This document shows positions 7,914 through 16,023 of a stretch of 64,000 nt of DNA, piece by piece; the first letter of the stretch is position 1, and each line of letters begins with the position of its first letter. Source of the DNA: JAGWAC01 sp038046265 (GTDB lineage: Archaea > Nanobdellota > Nanobdellia > SCGC-AAA011-G17 > JACPIM01); the NCBI GenBank assembly GCA_038046265.1, contig JBBSWN010000002.1, forward strand, positions 1-64,000, given 5' to 3'. The translations under genes were made by a program, and so were the position numbers. Under the pieces are notes generated by a model that was not told the DNA's origin, did no database searches, and saw nothing but the letters and a program-made list of their open reading frames with translations.

Positions 7914-9032
7914 ATGGATAAAAAAGAGTTCATAGTTACCCCATGGGAAGTTAAAGGTAATATAAATTATGACAAATTAATCAAAGAATTTGGAATTTCT
8001 CCAATGCCAGATGACCTCCCAAAAGTTTTTACAAACAACTATTTATTTAGAAGAAAAATAGTCTATGGTCACAGAGATTTTTACAAAATTTTAGAAGCTA
8101 TAAAAAATAAACAAAAATTTGTTTTGATGACTGGTTTGATGCCGTCTGGTAAATTTCATTTTGGCCATGCTTTGGTTGTCAATCAGTTCTTGTTCTATCA
8201 ATCATTGGGAGCAAAATTATACATAACTGTAGCAGACATTGAAGCATATAACACAAGAAATCCAGACTTGGAAGAGTTAAAAAAAGTAGCTCTGGAAGAA
8301 TACTTGATAAATTATATTGCCCTTGGTTTAAAACCAAAAAATTGTGATTTCTATTTCCAAAGTTCTAGATCTCCAAATGGAAAAAAAGCAAATGCATACT
8401 ATGGTTTGGCAGGAAAAGTTGCTAGACATGTAACATTAAATGAAATCGAAGCAATTTATGGAGAAATTACTCCAGGAAAATTAGCTTCCTCTTTTTTGCA
8501 GGTTTCTGACATGCTCCACCCACAATTAAAGGAATTTGAAGGTCAAGTTCCAGTTATAGTTTGTGTTGGATCGGATCAAGATTCACACATAAAGTTAGCA
8601 CGAGACATTTTACAGAGAATTAAATTCTATAATTTTAAGCAGTTAAGCTCATCTTATCACCTATTTATGCCTGGATTAAAAGGCGGAAAAATGTCTAGTT
8701 CAGATCCATTATCTTATATTTCATTGACAGAAACTCCAGAAGAAGCAGCAAATAAAATTAAAAAATACGCTTTCTCGGGTGGCCAGGACACTTTAGAAGA
8801 ACACAGAAAAAAAGGAGGCAACCCTGAAATAGACATAAGTTACCAATGGTTAAGAATGTTTTTCGAGGAAGATGATAAAAAACTACAAAAAATTCATGAC
8901 GATTATAAATCAGGTAAATTATTGACATCAGAAATAAAACAAATTTTAATAGAAAAAGTTTCTAAATTTTTAAAACAGCACCAAAAGAAAAGAGAATTGG
9001 CAAAAAAACAAGTTAATAAATTCCTATTTTAA
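7914..9032 (+). CDS. trpS: Tryptophanyl-tRNA synthetase, archaeal type
   Basis: This class I synthetase charges tRNA-Trp. The archaeal/eukaryotic N-terminal signature VTPWEVKGNINYDKLIKEFG is followed by the HIGH-type motif HFGH (residues 82-85, after GLMPSGKF) and by KMSSSDP. The region KKYAFSGGQDTLEEHRKKGG is also typical of this branch. The 372-residue length is normal. It overlaps the convergent gene downstream by 9 bases. Confidence 0.95.
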   Translation: MDKKEFIVTPWEVKGNINYDKLIKEFGISPMPDDLPKVFTNNYLFRRKIVYGHRDFYKILEAIKNKQKFVLMTGLMPSGKFHFGHALVVNQFLFYQSLGAKLYITVADIEAYNTRNPDLEELKKVALEEYLINYIALGLKPKNCDFYFQSSRSPNGKKANAYYGLAGKVARHVTLNEIEAIYGEITPGKLASSFLQVSDMLHPQLKEFEGQVPVIVCVGSDQDSHIKLARDILQRIKFYNFKQLSSSYHLFMPGLKGGKMSSSDPLSYISLTETPEEAANKIKKYAFSGGQDTLEEHRKKGGNPEIDISYQWLRMFFEEDDKKLQKIHDDYKSGKLLTSEIKQILIEKVSKFLKQHQKKRELAKKQVNKFLF

Positions 9033-9317
9033 AATTTTAATTGATTTAATTTGAATATACTCCGCCTTTCGTAAAATCCCAAAAATACCCCACAAGACTT
9101 TTTTCTCTTTCATTTTAAAAAACGTCCAGTCATATCTAAAGTTCAACCAGTAGTCATTTCCAAGATCATACAAAATCTCATTTTTCGAAATATGATCTCC
9201 TTCTTTTCGTGTAGTCTTATATCTAATTGTAAATAATTTATCATTAATTTTTAATCTATCTCCTTTTTTAAGACATTTAAATGCTTCAGGTAATTTTTTA
9301 GAGTAGTCTTGTGTCAT
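9024..9317 (-). CDS. Hypothetical protein, 97 aa
   Basis: Unrecognised small basic protein starting MTQDYSKKLPEAFKCL. It has a predicted beta-rich core (KINDKLFTIRYKTTR, YWLNFRYDWTFFKM) and no membrane segment. It overlaps the msrB start by 4 bases in an ATGA arrangement, so it is probably the last gene of an operon with msrB and the AHSA1-like gene. Confidence 0.65.
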   Translation of the reverse strand: MTQDYSKKLPEAFKCLKKGDRLKINDKLFTIRYKTTRKEGDHISKNEILYDLGNDYWLNFRYDWTFFKMKEKKVLWGIFGILRKAEYIQIKSIKILK

Positions 9318-9712
9318 TTTTTCTCCTTCTTCTTAAAATCTAAACTGCATGAATTAATACAAAATCTTTTTCCGCCAGGTTTAGGTCCATCATCAAACAC
9401 ATGTCCTAAATGACCATTGCATTTCTTACAGTAAACTTCTTCTCTTGTCATTCCGTGGCTAGTATCAATTCTTTTTCCAACATTTTCACTAGCTCCACTA
9501 AAACTTGGCCATCCAGTACCAGAATCAAATTTAGCATCAGAATTAAATAATTCAGCTCCACATCCAGCACAAACATATTTCCCTTTTTCTTTATTTTCAA
9601 GCAGTTTTCCTGTAAAAGCTCTTTCAGTTCCTTTTTCTCTTAAAACTTGATATTGTTCTGGCTTTAATTTTCTCTTCCATTCTTCTTCTGTCTTAGGCAT
9701 TTCTTTTTTCAT
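9314..9712 (-). CDS. msrB: Peptide-methionine (R)-S-oxide reductase MsrB
   Basis: It reduces the R form of methionine sulfoxide in proteins. The protein has the two zinc-binding CxxC pairs (CAGC, CKKC), the substrate loop SGTGWPSFSGA, and the catalytic cysteine in RFCINSCSLDF, where the usual tail is RYCINS(A/L)SL. Length of 132 residues is normal. ATGA overlaps link it to genes on both sides. Confidence 0.96.
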   Translation of the reverse strand: MKKEMPKTEEEWKRKLKPEQYQVLREKGTERAFTGKLLENKEKGKYVCAGCGAELFNSDAKFDSGTGWPSFSGASENVGKRIDTSHGMTREEVYCKKCNGHLGHVFDDGPKPGGKRFCINSCSLDFKKKEKK

Positions 9713-10110
9713 TTCTCAAAGAATTTCTTCATTGGCTCCCAATAATGTTCTTCCCACCCTTGAACTAATTCATCATACCATCCATCTGGAATATCCTCAT
9801 GAGTAAATTCTAATAACGTTCCCTCTTTGTCTTTTTTTAACTCGAAAGTAACTTTAGAAAAATGTCCTTTAGGCCATGAATTTTCTTCATCTGTTCCAGC
9901 CCACTCCTGTACAATTTTTTTGTCTTTAACTAATTCTAAATTTTTTCCTTTAATCCATCCATTAAAAGCAGTAAACTCTCCATTAACTTCTCTGCTAATA
10001 ACTGCTTTGTCTCCAGTAAAGTCAGAATGTTTTTTAGAATCCATTAAAGCTTCATAAACTTCATGTGGGCTTACATTAAACTTAACTTTTTGTTTTATTG
10101 CTTTGTCCAT
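9709..10110 (-). CDS. AHSA1/SRPBCC-fold protein (activator of Hsp90 ATPase homologue)
   Basis: The opening KQKVKFNVSPHEVYEALMDS and the later ending GWEEHYWEPMKKFFE are diagnostic of AHSA1-like START-fold proteins. The start is placed at ATG 10110 rather than TTG 10122 because GGGGGT lies five bases before that ATG, a ribosome-binding pattern seen before other starts in this window. The 3' end overlaps msrB. The ligand is unknown. Confidence 0.88.
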   Translation of the reverse strand: MDKAIKQKVKFNVSPHEVYEALMDSKKHSDFTGDKAVISREVNGEFTAFNGWIKGKNLELVKDKKIVQEWAGTDEENSWPKGHFSKVTFELKKDKEGTLLEFTHEDIPDGWYDELVQGWEEHYWEPMKKFFEK

Positions 10111-10181
10111 TAATACCCCCAATACTTCTTTTTTTAAAGAAAATAACTTTATTAATCTTCTTGCAGAAAAGTTTATATATA

Positions 10182-10210
10182 ACCTAAGTTATATATTATA
10201 TAATCTAGGT
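10182..10210. promoter_or_regulatory. 29-bp palindrome overlapping the vapBC promoter
   Basis: ACCTAAGTTATATA, a central T, and TATATAATCTAGGT form a palindrome with only two mismatched positions per arm. It overlaps the TATA-rich segment and ends seven bases before ATG 10217 of the antitoxin gene. By analogy with autoregulated VapBC modules it is a likely operator for the antitoxin or antitoxin-toxin complex. Confidence 0.65.
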
Positions 10211-10216
10211 ATAACA

Positions 10217-10420
10217 ATGAAAACATATTCTAAAACGAGAACAATAGGGGGGTCTTTAGTAGTTACAATACCATCTAATATAGTAAAAAATGAAAAACTA
10301 AAAGAAAATGAAGTAGTAGAAATAGAAGTAAAAAAAGTAAAAAAAGATTATTTTGGTGCGCTGAAAGAAATCGGCCCATTTACAGAAGAAGATGAATTAA
10401 AAGAACAAATAGAAGAATGA
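10217..10420 (+). CDS. vapB: AbrB/SpoVT-type antitoxin (VapB)
   Basis: The 67-residue protein begins MKTYSKTRTIGGSLVVTIP, a swapped-hairpin AbrB DNA-binding domain, and ends with an acidic tail (EEDELKEQIEE) suited to binding the toxin. ATG 10217 is chosen because the motif starts there; a longer frame to 10103 would add 38 unrelated residues spanning the promoter. It overlaps the toxin start by 4 bases. Confidence 0.88.
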   Translation: MKTYSKTRTIGGSLVVTIPSNIVKNEKLKENEVVEIEVKKVKKDYFGALKEIGPFTEEDELKEQIEE

Positions 10421-10800
10421 AATATATTATTGATGCATATGCCTGGGTTGAATACCTAACTGGGGGAAGACTAGGGGAAAAAGTTAGGGAATTAATTCTA
10501 AGTGACAATGAAATAATTTCACTCAATATAACTATTGCTGAAGTTATAAGTAAAGTAAAAAGAAAAAAAGGAGATATTAAAATAGCTTATGAGGCAATAA
10601 ATTCAAATTCAAAAATAATAGATATAACTCCAGAAATAGCTAAAGAAGCGGGAATGCTGCACGCAGAAAAAAGAGAAGAGATAAAAAATTTTGGTTTAGT
10701 CGATGCCATTTTGGTAATTACTGCAAGAGAAATAAAAGCAAAAATATTGACAGGGGATCATCATTTAGAAGATTTTAAAGAAGTAATGTTTATCAAATAA
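10417..10800 (+). CDS. vapC: PIN-domain ribonuclease toxin (VapC)
   Basis: PIN-domain acidic residues are visible at D6 (IIDAYAWVEYL), E42 (ITIAEVISK), D96 (GLVDAILVITA) and D114 (ILTGDHHLEDF). The 127-residue size fits VapC. Together with the overlapping AbrB antitoxin gene it forms a type II toxin-antitoxin pair; VapC enzymes cut tRNA or rRNA, but the target cannot be read here. Confidence 0.92.
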   Translation: MKYIIDAYAWVEYLTGGRLGEKVRELILSDNEIISLNITIAEVISKVKRKKGDIKIAYEAINSNSKIIDITPEIAKEAGMLHAEKREEIKNFGLVDAILVITAREIKAKILTGDHHLEDFKEVMFIK

Positions 10801-11292
10801 TCACTTATTCTTCCATTCATTAAAATAATTGTTCTTTAAAAAGTTATCCAGCATCTCCAATTCTTCATAAATTCCCCCAATTAATTCAAATTTTTTAGCT
10901 TCTTTTAAATCAACCCACGCATGATCAACTAATTCATTGTTTAAATCTACTTCTCCAGAATCATGATCAGCAAAAAAACTCACAACAATTGTAGGCACAT
11001 TGTCAGGCCTTATAAAACTTAAACTTGTTAAATATTTTATATTTTTTACATTTAATTTAGTTTCTTCCATCACTTCTCTCTTAATTAAGTTTTCAAAAAT
11101 ATTATACCAACAATCCTCAGTGTCTTTCGGTTTTTTGCTGTAGTCATTTAGCTCTAGTTTTCCACCAGGAACTGTCCATAAACCTGGAAAAGCTTTTTCC
11201 TTCTCACTTCTTTTTACAATTAAATACTTACCATCCTTTACAATTATAGCTGTTGCAGCAACATAATGAGCTTTATTTGGATCCATAATCAT
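10801..11292 (-). CDS. Nudix hydrolase with a split Nudix box
   Basis: The front of the Nudix box, PGGKLELND, is separated by about 18 inserted residues (including KKPKDTEDCWYN) from the catalytic helix LIKREVMEETKL. The REVMEE glutamates are intact, so activity is plausible. ATG 11292 is chosen over 11310 because a TATA-like AATATTTATATG lies about 20 bases upstream. It converges with vapC without a gap. Confidence 0.83.
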   Translation of the reverse strand: MIMDPNKAHYVAATAIIVKDGKYLIVKRSEKEKAFPGLWTVPGGKLELNDYSKKPKDTEDCWYNIFENLIKREVMEETKLNVKNIKYLTSLSFIRPDNVPTIVVSFFADHDSGEVDLNNELVDHAWVDLKEAKKFELIGGIYEELEMLDNFLKNNYFNEWKNK

Positions 11293-11356
11293 TAAAAAAC
11301 AAAAATACATATAAATATTTCCATACTAAAAATAGTACAAGGGGGGGACATTAAAT

Positions 11357-12661
11357 TTGCTAAATTACGATATATTAAAATTCTACAGCAGAAAAGACAT
11401 TCAAAAAGAAATAATCAAGTTATCAAGAAACAGGGAAGTAGCTGTCAATTTTGGAGAAAAAGGTTACGGTAAACGTCCAGATACATTAGAATATGAAAAT
11501 GATATCCTGGAATTAGCAAAGCAGGGAGCAACATCTTTTCACGTTTCTTTAGAGCATTTCAAAGATCCTTTAAAACTAAAAACAGGAATGTCACAAAAAG
11601 AGCTGGAAGAATTAAGGACAGGTTTTGACATTATAATTGACCTAGACACCAAAATTTTTGAAATATCACAAATATGTGCCTATTTAATTGTAGAAGCTCT
11701 AAAATTTCATAATGTGAAAAACATCTCTTTAAAATTCTCAGGAAATCAAGGAATTCATATTGCCATTCCTTTTCAAAGTTTCCCGTCAACAGTAAACAAT
11801 AAAGAAATAAAAACCTTGTTTCCAGATGGTGTAAAAGTCCTTAATATATACTTGAAAAATTTCATAAAAGAACATTTAAAAGAAAAAATCCTGGACAATT
11901 TCTCATTAGAAGATTTGAGCTTGAAACTAAAAAAATCTCCAGATGGATTAAAGGAAAATAATCAGTTTAACCCGTTTAAAGTCATTGACATAGACTCAAT
12001 TCTGATTTCTCCAAGGCATTTGTTCAGGTCAGTATACAGCATAAATGAAAAAAGTGGTTTAGTCAGCATACCAATACATTTGAACAATATTTTAAAATTT
12101 CAGAGAGAAGAAGCAAAAATAGAAAAAGTAAAAGTTGAAGAGCCTTTTCTGGAATTTAAAGGAGATAAACAAGATGCCTCAGACTTAATTATCCAGGCTT
12201 TTGATTTTTACTCTAAAATTTCTCGGAAAAAAGACGCAAAATTAAAAACAGAAGAAAAAATATTCCAGCAAAAAAAAGAATACGAAGTTCCAAAAATAGC
12301 AATAAAAGAAGATTTATTCCCCCCTTGTGTCAAATTAATTCTGCAGGGAGTCCAGCAAGATGGCAGAAAAAGAGCTGTTTTCATTTTAATTAATTTCCTA
12401 AAAAAAATGGGCTGGTCCTTAGACCAAATACAAGCAAGGTTATTGGAATGGAACAAAGTAAATTATGAACCTTTAAGAGAAGGCTATATTATTTCACAAA
12501 TAAATTGGCACAAAAAACAAAAACAGGAAATTCTCCCCCCAAACTGTGACAATCCAAGTTACTATACTGGGATGTTGGTCTGTAAGCCTGACTTTTACTG
12601 TAGAAATATAAAAAATCCTGTTCAGCAAACTATGAAAAAAATAAATAAAGAAACTAAATAA
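11357..12661 (+). CDS. priSL: Single-chain DNA primase, PriS-PriL fusion
   Basis: The N-terminal half has PriS catalytic motifs: the aspartates of DIIIDLD (D95, D97), KFSGNQGIH (126-134), and a third motif around DIDS and HLFRSVYSINEKSGL (211-235). The C-terminal part is the PriL iron-sulfur domain with C324, C397, C409 and C415 (PPC, PPNCDN, VCKPDFYC). Joining both in 434 residues matches the compact primases known from Nanoarchaeum and other DPANN archaea, where PriL's helical part is reduced. The TTG start is supported by GGGGGGG at 11341-11347, nine bases upstream; no ATG lies nearby in frame. Confidence 0.9.
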   Translation: MLNYDILKFYSRKDIQKEIIKLSRNREVAVNFGEKGYGKRPDTLEYENDILELAKQGATSFHVSLEHFKDPLKLKTGMSQKELEELRTGFDIIIDLDTKIFEISQICAYLIVEALKFHNVKNISLKFSGNQGIHIAIPFQSFPSTVNNKEIKTLFPDGVKVLNIYLKNFIKEHLKEKILDNFSLEDLSLKLKKSPDGLKENNQFNPFKVIDIDSILISPRHLFRSVYSINEKSGLVSIPIHLNNILKFQREEAKIEKVKVEEPFLEFKGDKQDASDLIIQAFDFYSKISRKKDAKLKTEEKIFQQKKEYEVPKIAIKEDLFPPCVKLILQGVQQDGRKRAVFILINFLKKMGWSLDQIQARLLEWNKVNYEPLREGYIISQINWHKKQKQEILPPNCDNPSYYTGMLVCKPDFYCRNIKNPVQQTMKKINKETK

Positions 12662-13025
12662 GTTCTCCCTTTTGGTCAGAATTTCCTTCAGCTATCCACT
12701 TAGACCATGATCTAACTCTCAAGAGGCTTTCTCCCTCACTATCCTCTCCTTTGCCTTTTCCTAGCGCGTGAGAAACAACTTGAGGTTTAAATCTATCTAA
12801 TTCAAATTTTTGAAGCAAAGCATCTAATCCTTGTTCCAGTTCTCCAACTGTGTTAGTTCCTCTTGCAACATCTTGTCCTTCAGTTAATAATCCATAACTA
12901 AACATGTCCTCAAGATACTGAAACCAAACTTCTAAAGCTCTTGAGGGATTATCATATTCCTTAAACAACCTTCCATATTGCTCTCTAGCATGTGCTAATA
13001 ATTCTTGTCTTGGTTGTTCTGCCAT
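12654..13025 (-). CDS. Hypothetical protein, 123 aa
   Basis: Unrecognised. It starts MAEQPRQELLAHAREQYGRL and is mostly helical in its first two thirds, with a glycine- and charge-rich tail (GKGKGEDSEGESLL). Its residue use, richer in G, Q and R than its neighbours, is a little unusual for this lysine-rich genome. It overlaps the primase 3' end on the opposite strand by 8 bases. Confidence 0.6.
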   Translation of the reverse strand: MAEQPRQELLAHAREQYGRLFKEYDNPSRALEVWFQYLEDMFSYGLLTEGQDVARGTNTVGELEQGLDALLQKFELDRFKPQVVSHALGKGKGEDSEGESLLRVRSWSKWIAEGNSDQKGELI

Positions 13026-13078
13026 ACAATTTCTGAAAAAAGCATATTTAAAAATCTTTCCTTCTATATATAGTTAAA

Positions 13079-13360
13079 ATGGAATTAGTAGATAAAAAAT
13101 ACAAAAGACATATCTTTGTCTGTATAAATGACAAGGAAAACGAAGAATGTTGTGCCAAAAAGAACTCCGAACAAATCCTAAAAATTTTAAGGCAGCATGT
13201 TAATGAAAATGGTTTAATGTCATTATATAATATAACAAAAACAAAATGCCTGGGTCATTGCCTGGAAGGCCCTACAATAGCAGTTTACCCAGAAGGTTTA
13301 ATATTCAAAAAAGTCTCAATAGAAGACACACAAAAAATAATTAATGAGTTTTTAAAATGA
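13079..13360 (+). CDS. Thioredoxin-like [2Fe-2S] ferredoxin
   Basis: The 93-residue protein has the thioredoxin-like ferredoxin pattern: HIFVCINDKENEECC, then KTKCLGHCLEGPTIAVYPEG, where CLGxC and GP...VYPEG are typical of the family also present in NuoE-like and Shethna-type ferredoxins. It likely carries one 2Fe-2S cluster. A TATA-like TATATATAG lies just upstream. It overlaps the next gene by 4 bases. Confidence 0.85.
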   Translation: MELVDKKYKRHIFVCINDKENEECCAKKNSEQILKILRQHVNENGLMSLYNITKTKCLGHCLEGPTIAVYPEGLIFKKVSIEDTQKIINEFLK

Positions 13361-13830
13361 CAGTAGACTACATAGAATTAATTGTTGAAAAAACTTTGGA
13401 GCACATGACTTCTGAAACTGTTGGTGGTTTGCACTATGAATTAAGAAAAGTTAAACCCAATCTTAATGATGAACTGCCGGCAATAGGGAAAAAAATGAGA
13501 AAAATATTTTCTCACTCTGTTGAATTTCTTTTCAGTCCTGAAACAGGCGAAGTTGTTTACTTTGGAAACTATTTAAATGAACCTGATGAAAAAAGAAAAA
13601 AAGGTCTTGTACGTTACATAATGGAAGAAGTAGTAAAAAAAGGCACTGTCCAAGTTACAATTGATTTTGGAAGATACAAAAAGCCTTATACAACTTCGAC
13701 AATAATAGCTGTAAGAAAAAGTAGTTGGGAAATTGAGGGATTCTCAGTAGAAGTAAAAAATGCCAGAGCTAAATTAGCGCTTGATAAAGCAAAAGCAGAA
13801 TACAATTCACAAGGTCATAGTCCATTTTAA
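13357..13830 (+). CDS. Hypothetical protein, 157 aa, coupled to the ferredoxin gene
   Basis: Unrecognised. The protein begins MTVDYIELIVEKTLEHM and has alternating beta-like segments (VEFLFSPETGEVVYFGNYL, GTVQVTIDFGRYKKPY). No cysteines, signal peptide or membrane helices are present. The ATGA overlap with the upstream ferredoxin gene implies shared translation. Confidence 0.68.
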   Translation: MTVDYIELIVEKTLEHMTSETVGGLHYELRKVKPNLNDELPAIGKKMRKIFSHSVEFLFSPETGEVVYFGNYLNEPDEKRKKGLVRYIMEEVVKKGTVQVTIDFGRYKKPYTTSTIIAVRKSSWEIEGFSVEVKNARAKLALDKAKAEYNSQGHSPF

Positions 13831-14405
13831 TAAAAAATTTTCATTAAATTTCCAAAATCCTTGTCACTATAACTTCTTTTATACTTCTTTAAAAGTTCTA
13901 TTAATTTGTCCTTGTCAATAAAAATTCCTTTCTCTTTTAAAATACTGTAAACTTTTTTAGAAGTTAAAAAATGAAAAACCCCCGTTACATTTTGCGGCTT
14001 TAAACTGTATTTCATTCTCTCAAAATCTATCATAACAGCTTTGTTTTTCTTAACAAGAATGTGTTTGTATGGATTGCTCATTTCTTTCTTGTCCGCTTTC
14101 ATTTCATCTATAACTCTGCACTGCTTTAAAACATTTAAAATAATTTTTCCAGGATTTCTAGATTCTTTCAAAAAATCTATAATTCTCTTTCCTTTTACAA
14201 ATTCACAAATAAAATAATTTCTTTCAGAAAAATACAATTTAGGCCCAATTCCACATTCATTCAGTTTTTTCAGCCAAAAAACCTCATTCTGTATTCTGTT
14301 TAAAGCACTACTGTCACTTTTCTCAACTTTTTTTACAGCCTTTTTTCCTTTATATTTAACTAAGTAAACAACACCTCTATGTCCTTTAGCTAATATTTCC
14401 TCCAT
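13827..14405 (-). CDS. COG2112-like Ser/Thr protein kinase
   Basis: This small kinase (192 residues) has a glycine-rich start, EILAKGHRGVVYLVKYKGK, with the lysine of KKAVKKV, and a C-lobe with NPYKHILVKKNKAVMIDFER, where the final DFE replaces DFG. This arrangement matches the archaeal COG2112 predicted kinases rather than Bud32, which would show HGDLTTSN. It may still serve a similar tRNA or translation role, but that is unproven. Confidence 0.78.
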   Translation of the reverse strand: MEEILAKGHRGVVYLVKYKGKKAVKKVEKSDSSALNRIQNEVFWLKKLNECGIGPKLYFSERNYFICEFVKGKRIIDFLKESRNPGKIILNVLKQCRVIDEMKADKKEMSNPYKHILVKKNKAVMIDFERMKYSLKPQNVTGVFHFLTSKKVYSILKEKGIFIDKDKLIELLKKYKRSYSDKDFGNLMKIFY

Positions 14406-14474
14406 AATAAGAACTTAGGAAAGAAAAGTATTTAAAGCTTTTAACCTCTAAATTGTAATAAAAGAGGTTATAGA

Positions 14475-16022
14475 ATGTTTTCAAAAAAAGTAGTTGCACT
14501 AGTCTTAGTACTTGTCTTATTTTCATTAAATGTACCCGCAGCTAGTTTAAATGAAGCATATTCATGGTTAAACTCTCAAACACCTTCAGATGTTTACTCA
14601 GCGTCATGGGCTCTTTTAGCTTTAGCAGAAGTTAATGGTGGCAATTCATTTATTCAATATCTTGAATCAGAAAAAGACCAGGCAGATTGTTGGCCAAAAA
14701 ATTCTTGTAAAGCAAGAGAAACAGCAATGGCAGCCCTAGCCTTAAGCAAAGCAGGAAAAAACATAGATAAATCCTTAGACTGGTTAAAGTCTCACCAAGA
14801 TATTTCTTTGACAGGAGAATGGTTATTGCAAATTAAAACAGAAAGTACTGGAACATGTGACATAACTTACACAACCACTCAACTGGTAACTAAAAAAATT
14901 AATGTTGATAAAGGCTTTATTACATCTGATAAATGCACTACTCCAGGTACTTTTTTCAACTTAGGCAATTGCTTGGACCAAAATTTATTATCAACAAAAG
15001 CATCATTAAGTTTCGACATAAAATGTGGCTTCTCAGGAGACATTTCATCTGTTTATCGCGATTCAGGAGTTTATTTCCTAAATGATGATGTCAAAACAGG
15101 AAACCAGGCAAATATAATTGTAAATAATGGAAACTTTGGCAACTATGAAGACACATTAATAACAAATTGGGCATTAAGTGAACTAAATTTAGACATTAAC
15201 TCTTTAATATATTTAAGAAAAAATTACAAAGAAAATGATATAAAAAGCAGCGCATTCTTGTACTTGTTGACTCAAAAACAAAGTTACTCAACAGAACTAA
15301 GTAATTTGCAGAAAGCAGACAAGAGTTTTGGGAATGTCTTTGATACAGCAGTTTCAATTAAAGCATTGGATGATGGCCAGCATCAGACACAAATAGATCC
15401 TTCAAGATTATGGCTAGACCAGCAGCAGGACAAAAAAGATTTTTCCTGGAATAAAAATGTTCTAGATACATCAGTTGTTTTACACTCAGCATACCCAAAT
15501 GACGGAATTACTTTAGGTGAAGTTTCATCATTACCTTCTGAAACTGAAACCCAAGTATCTCAATGCAATGAAGATGGTATTTGTGATTTTGGTGAAGATG
15601 CCTTATCATGTCAATTAGATTGCTCTTGTGGCGACAATGTATGTGATTCTTCAGAATCATCATCCTCTTGTTCAAAGGATTGTGAAGAAGAACAAGAAGA
15701 AGATAAAGAAGCTCCAGCAGAAGAACAAGAAGAAGATAAAGAAGAAAAGAGTTTTGGATTTTTATGGTTTATTTTAATAGTAATAATCTTGGGCATTCTA
15801 GGCTTCCTTGTATACAAAAAAATGCCTTCCTTGAAAACAAAAACCCAGCCAAGAGAAAGGCCTTCTTTTGTACTTCCAAAAGTAGTTGAAAAACCTTCAG
15901 AATTCAAGGGTCCCTTTAATTTGTTAAAGCCAATAGCAAAAGTAAAAGCAGTTGCAAAGTCAAAAGTTGAAGAAGACCTTGAAAAATCTTTAAAAGAAGC
16001 AAGAAAATTGCTTGAAAAGTAA
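14475..16022 (+). CDS. Secreted, membrane-anchored protein with helical-toroid and cysteine-rich domains
   Basis: An N-terminal signal peptide (VVALVLVLVLFSLNVPAAS) is followed by terpenoid-cyclase/prenyltransferase-like repeats (AYSWLNSQTP, SASWALLALAEV, METS-like ALALSKAGK). Near residues 360-400 are two short cysteine repeats of the CNEDGICDFGEDALSC type, seen in archaeal surface proteins. An acidic linker leads to one membrane helix (FLWFILIVIILGILGFLVY) and a basic cytoplasmic tail. GAGG at 14465-14468 is a plausible ribosome-binding site. It probably acts on the cell surface. The next membrane protein gene starts two bases after its stop. Confidence 0.78.
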   Translation: MFSKKVVALVLVLVLFSLNVPAASLNEAYSWLNSQTPSDVYSASWALLALAEVNGGNSFIQYLESEKDQADCWPKNSCKARETAMAALALSKAGKNIDKSLDWLKSHQDISLTGEWLLQIKTESTGTCDITYTTTQLVTKKINVDKGFITSDKCTTPGTFFNLGNCLDQNLLSTKASLSFDIKCGFSGDISSVYRDSGVYFLNDDVKTGNQANIIVNNGNFGNYEDTLITNWALSELNLDINSLIYLRKNYKENDIKSSAFLYLLTQKQSYSTELSNLQKADKSFGNVFDTAVSIKALDDGQHQTQIDPSRLWLDQQQDKKDFSWNKNVLDTSVVLHSAYPNDGITLGEVSSLPSETETQVSQCNEDGICDFGEDALSCQLDCSCGDNVCDSSESSSSCSKDCEEEQEEDKEAPAEEQEEDKEEKSFGFLWFILIVIILGILGFLVYKKMPSLKTKTQPRERPSFVLPKVVEKPSEFKGPFNLLKPIAKVKAVAKSKVEEDLEKSLKEARKLLEK

Positions 16023-16023
16023 G

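Noticed and set aside
13827..14405. Bud32 assignment for the small kinase as the partner of Kae1
   Set aside because: The C-lobe motif NPYKHILV...MIDFER fits COG2112 and lacks the Bud32 HGDLTTSN element.
14401..14425. ATAAGAACTTAGG at the start of the kinase gene as another type B repeat
   Set aside because: It lies at a gene start, lacks the inverted arm and the ATCAACTCC tail.
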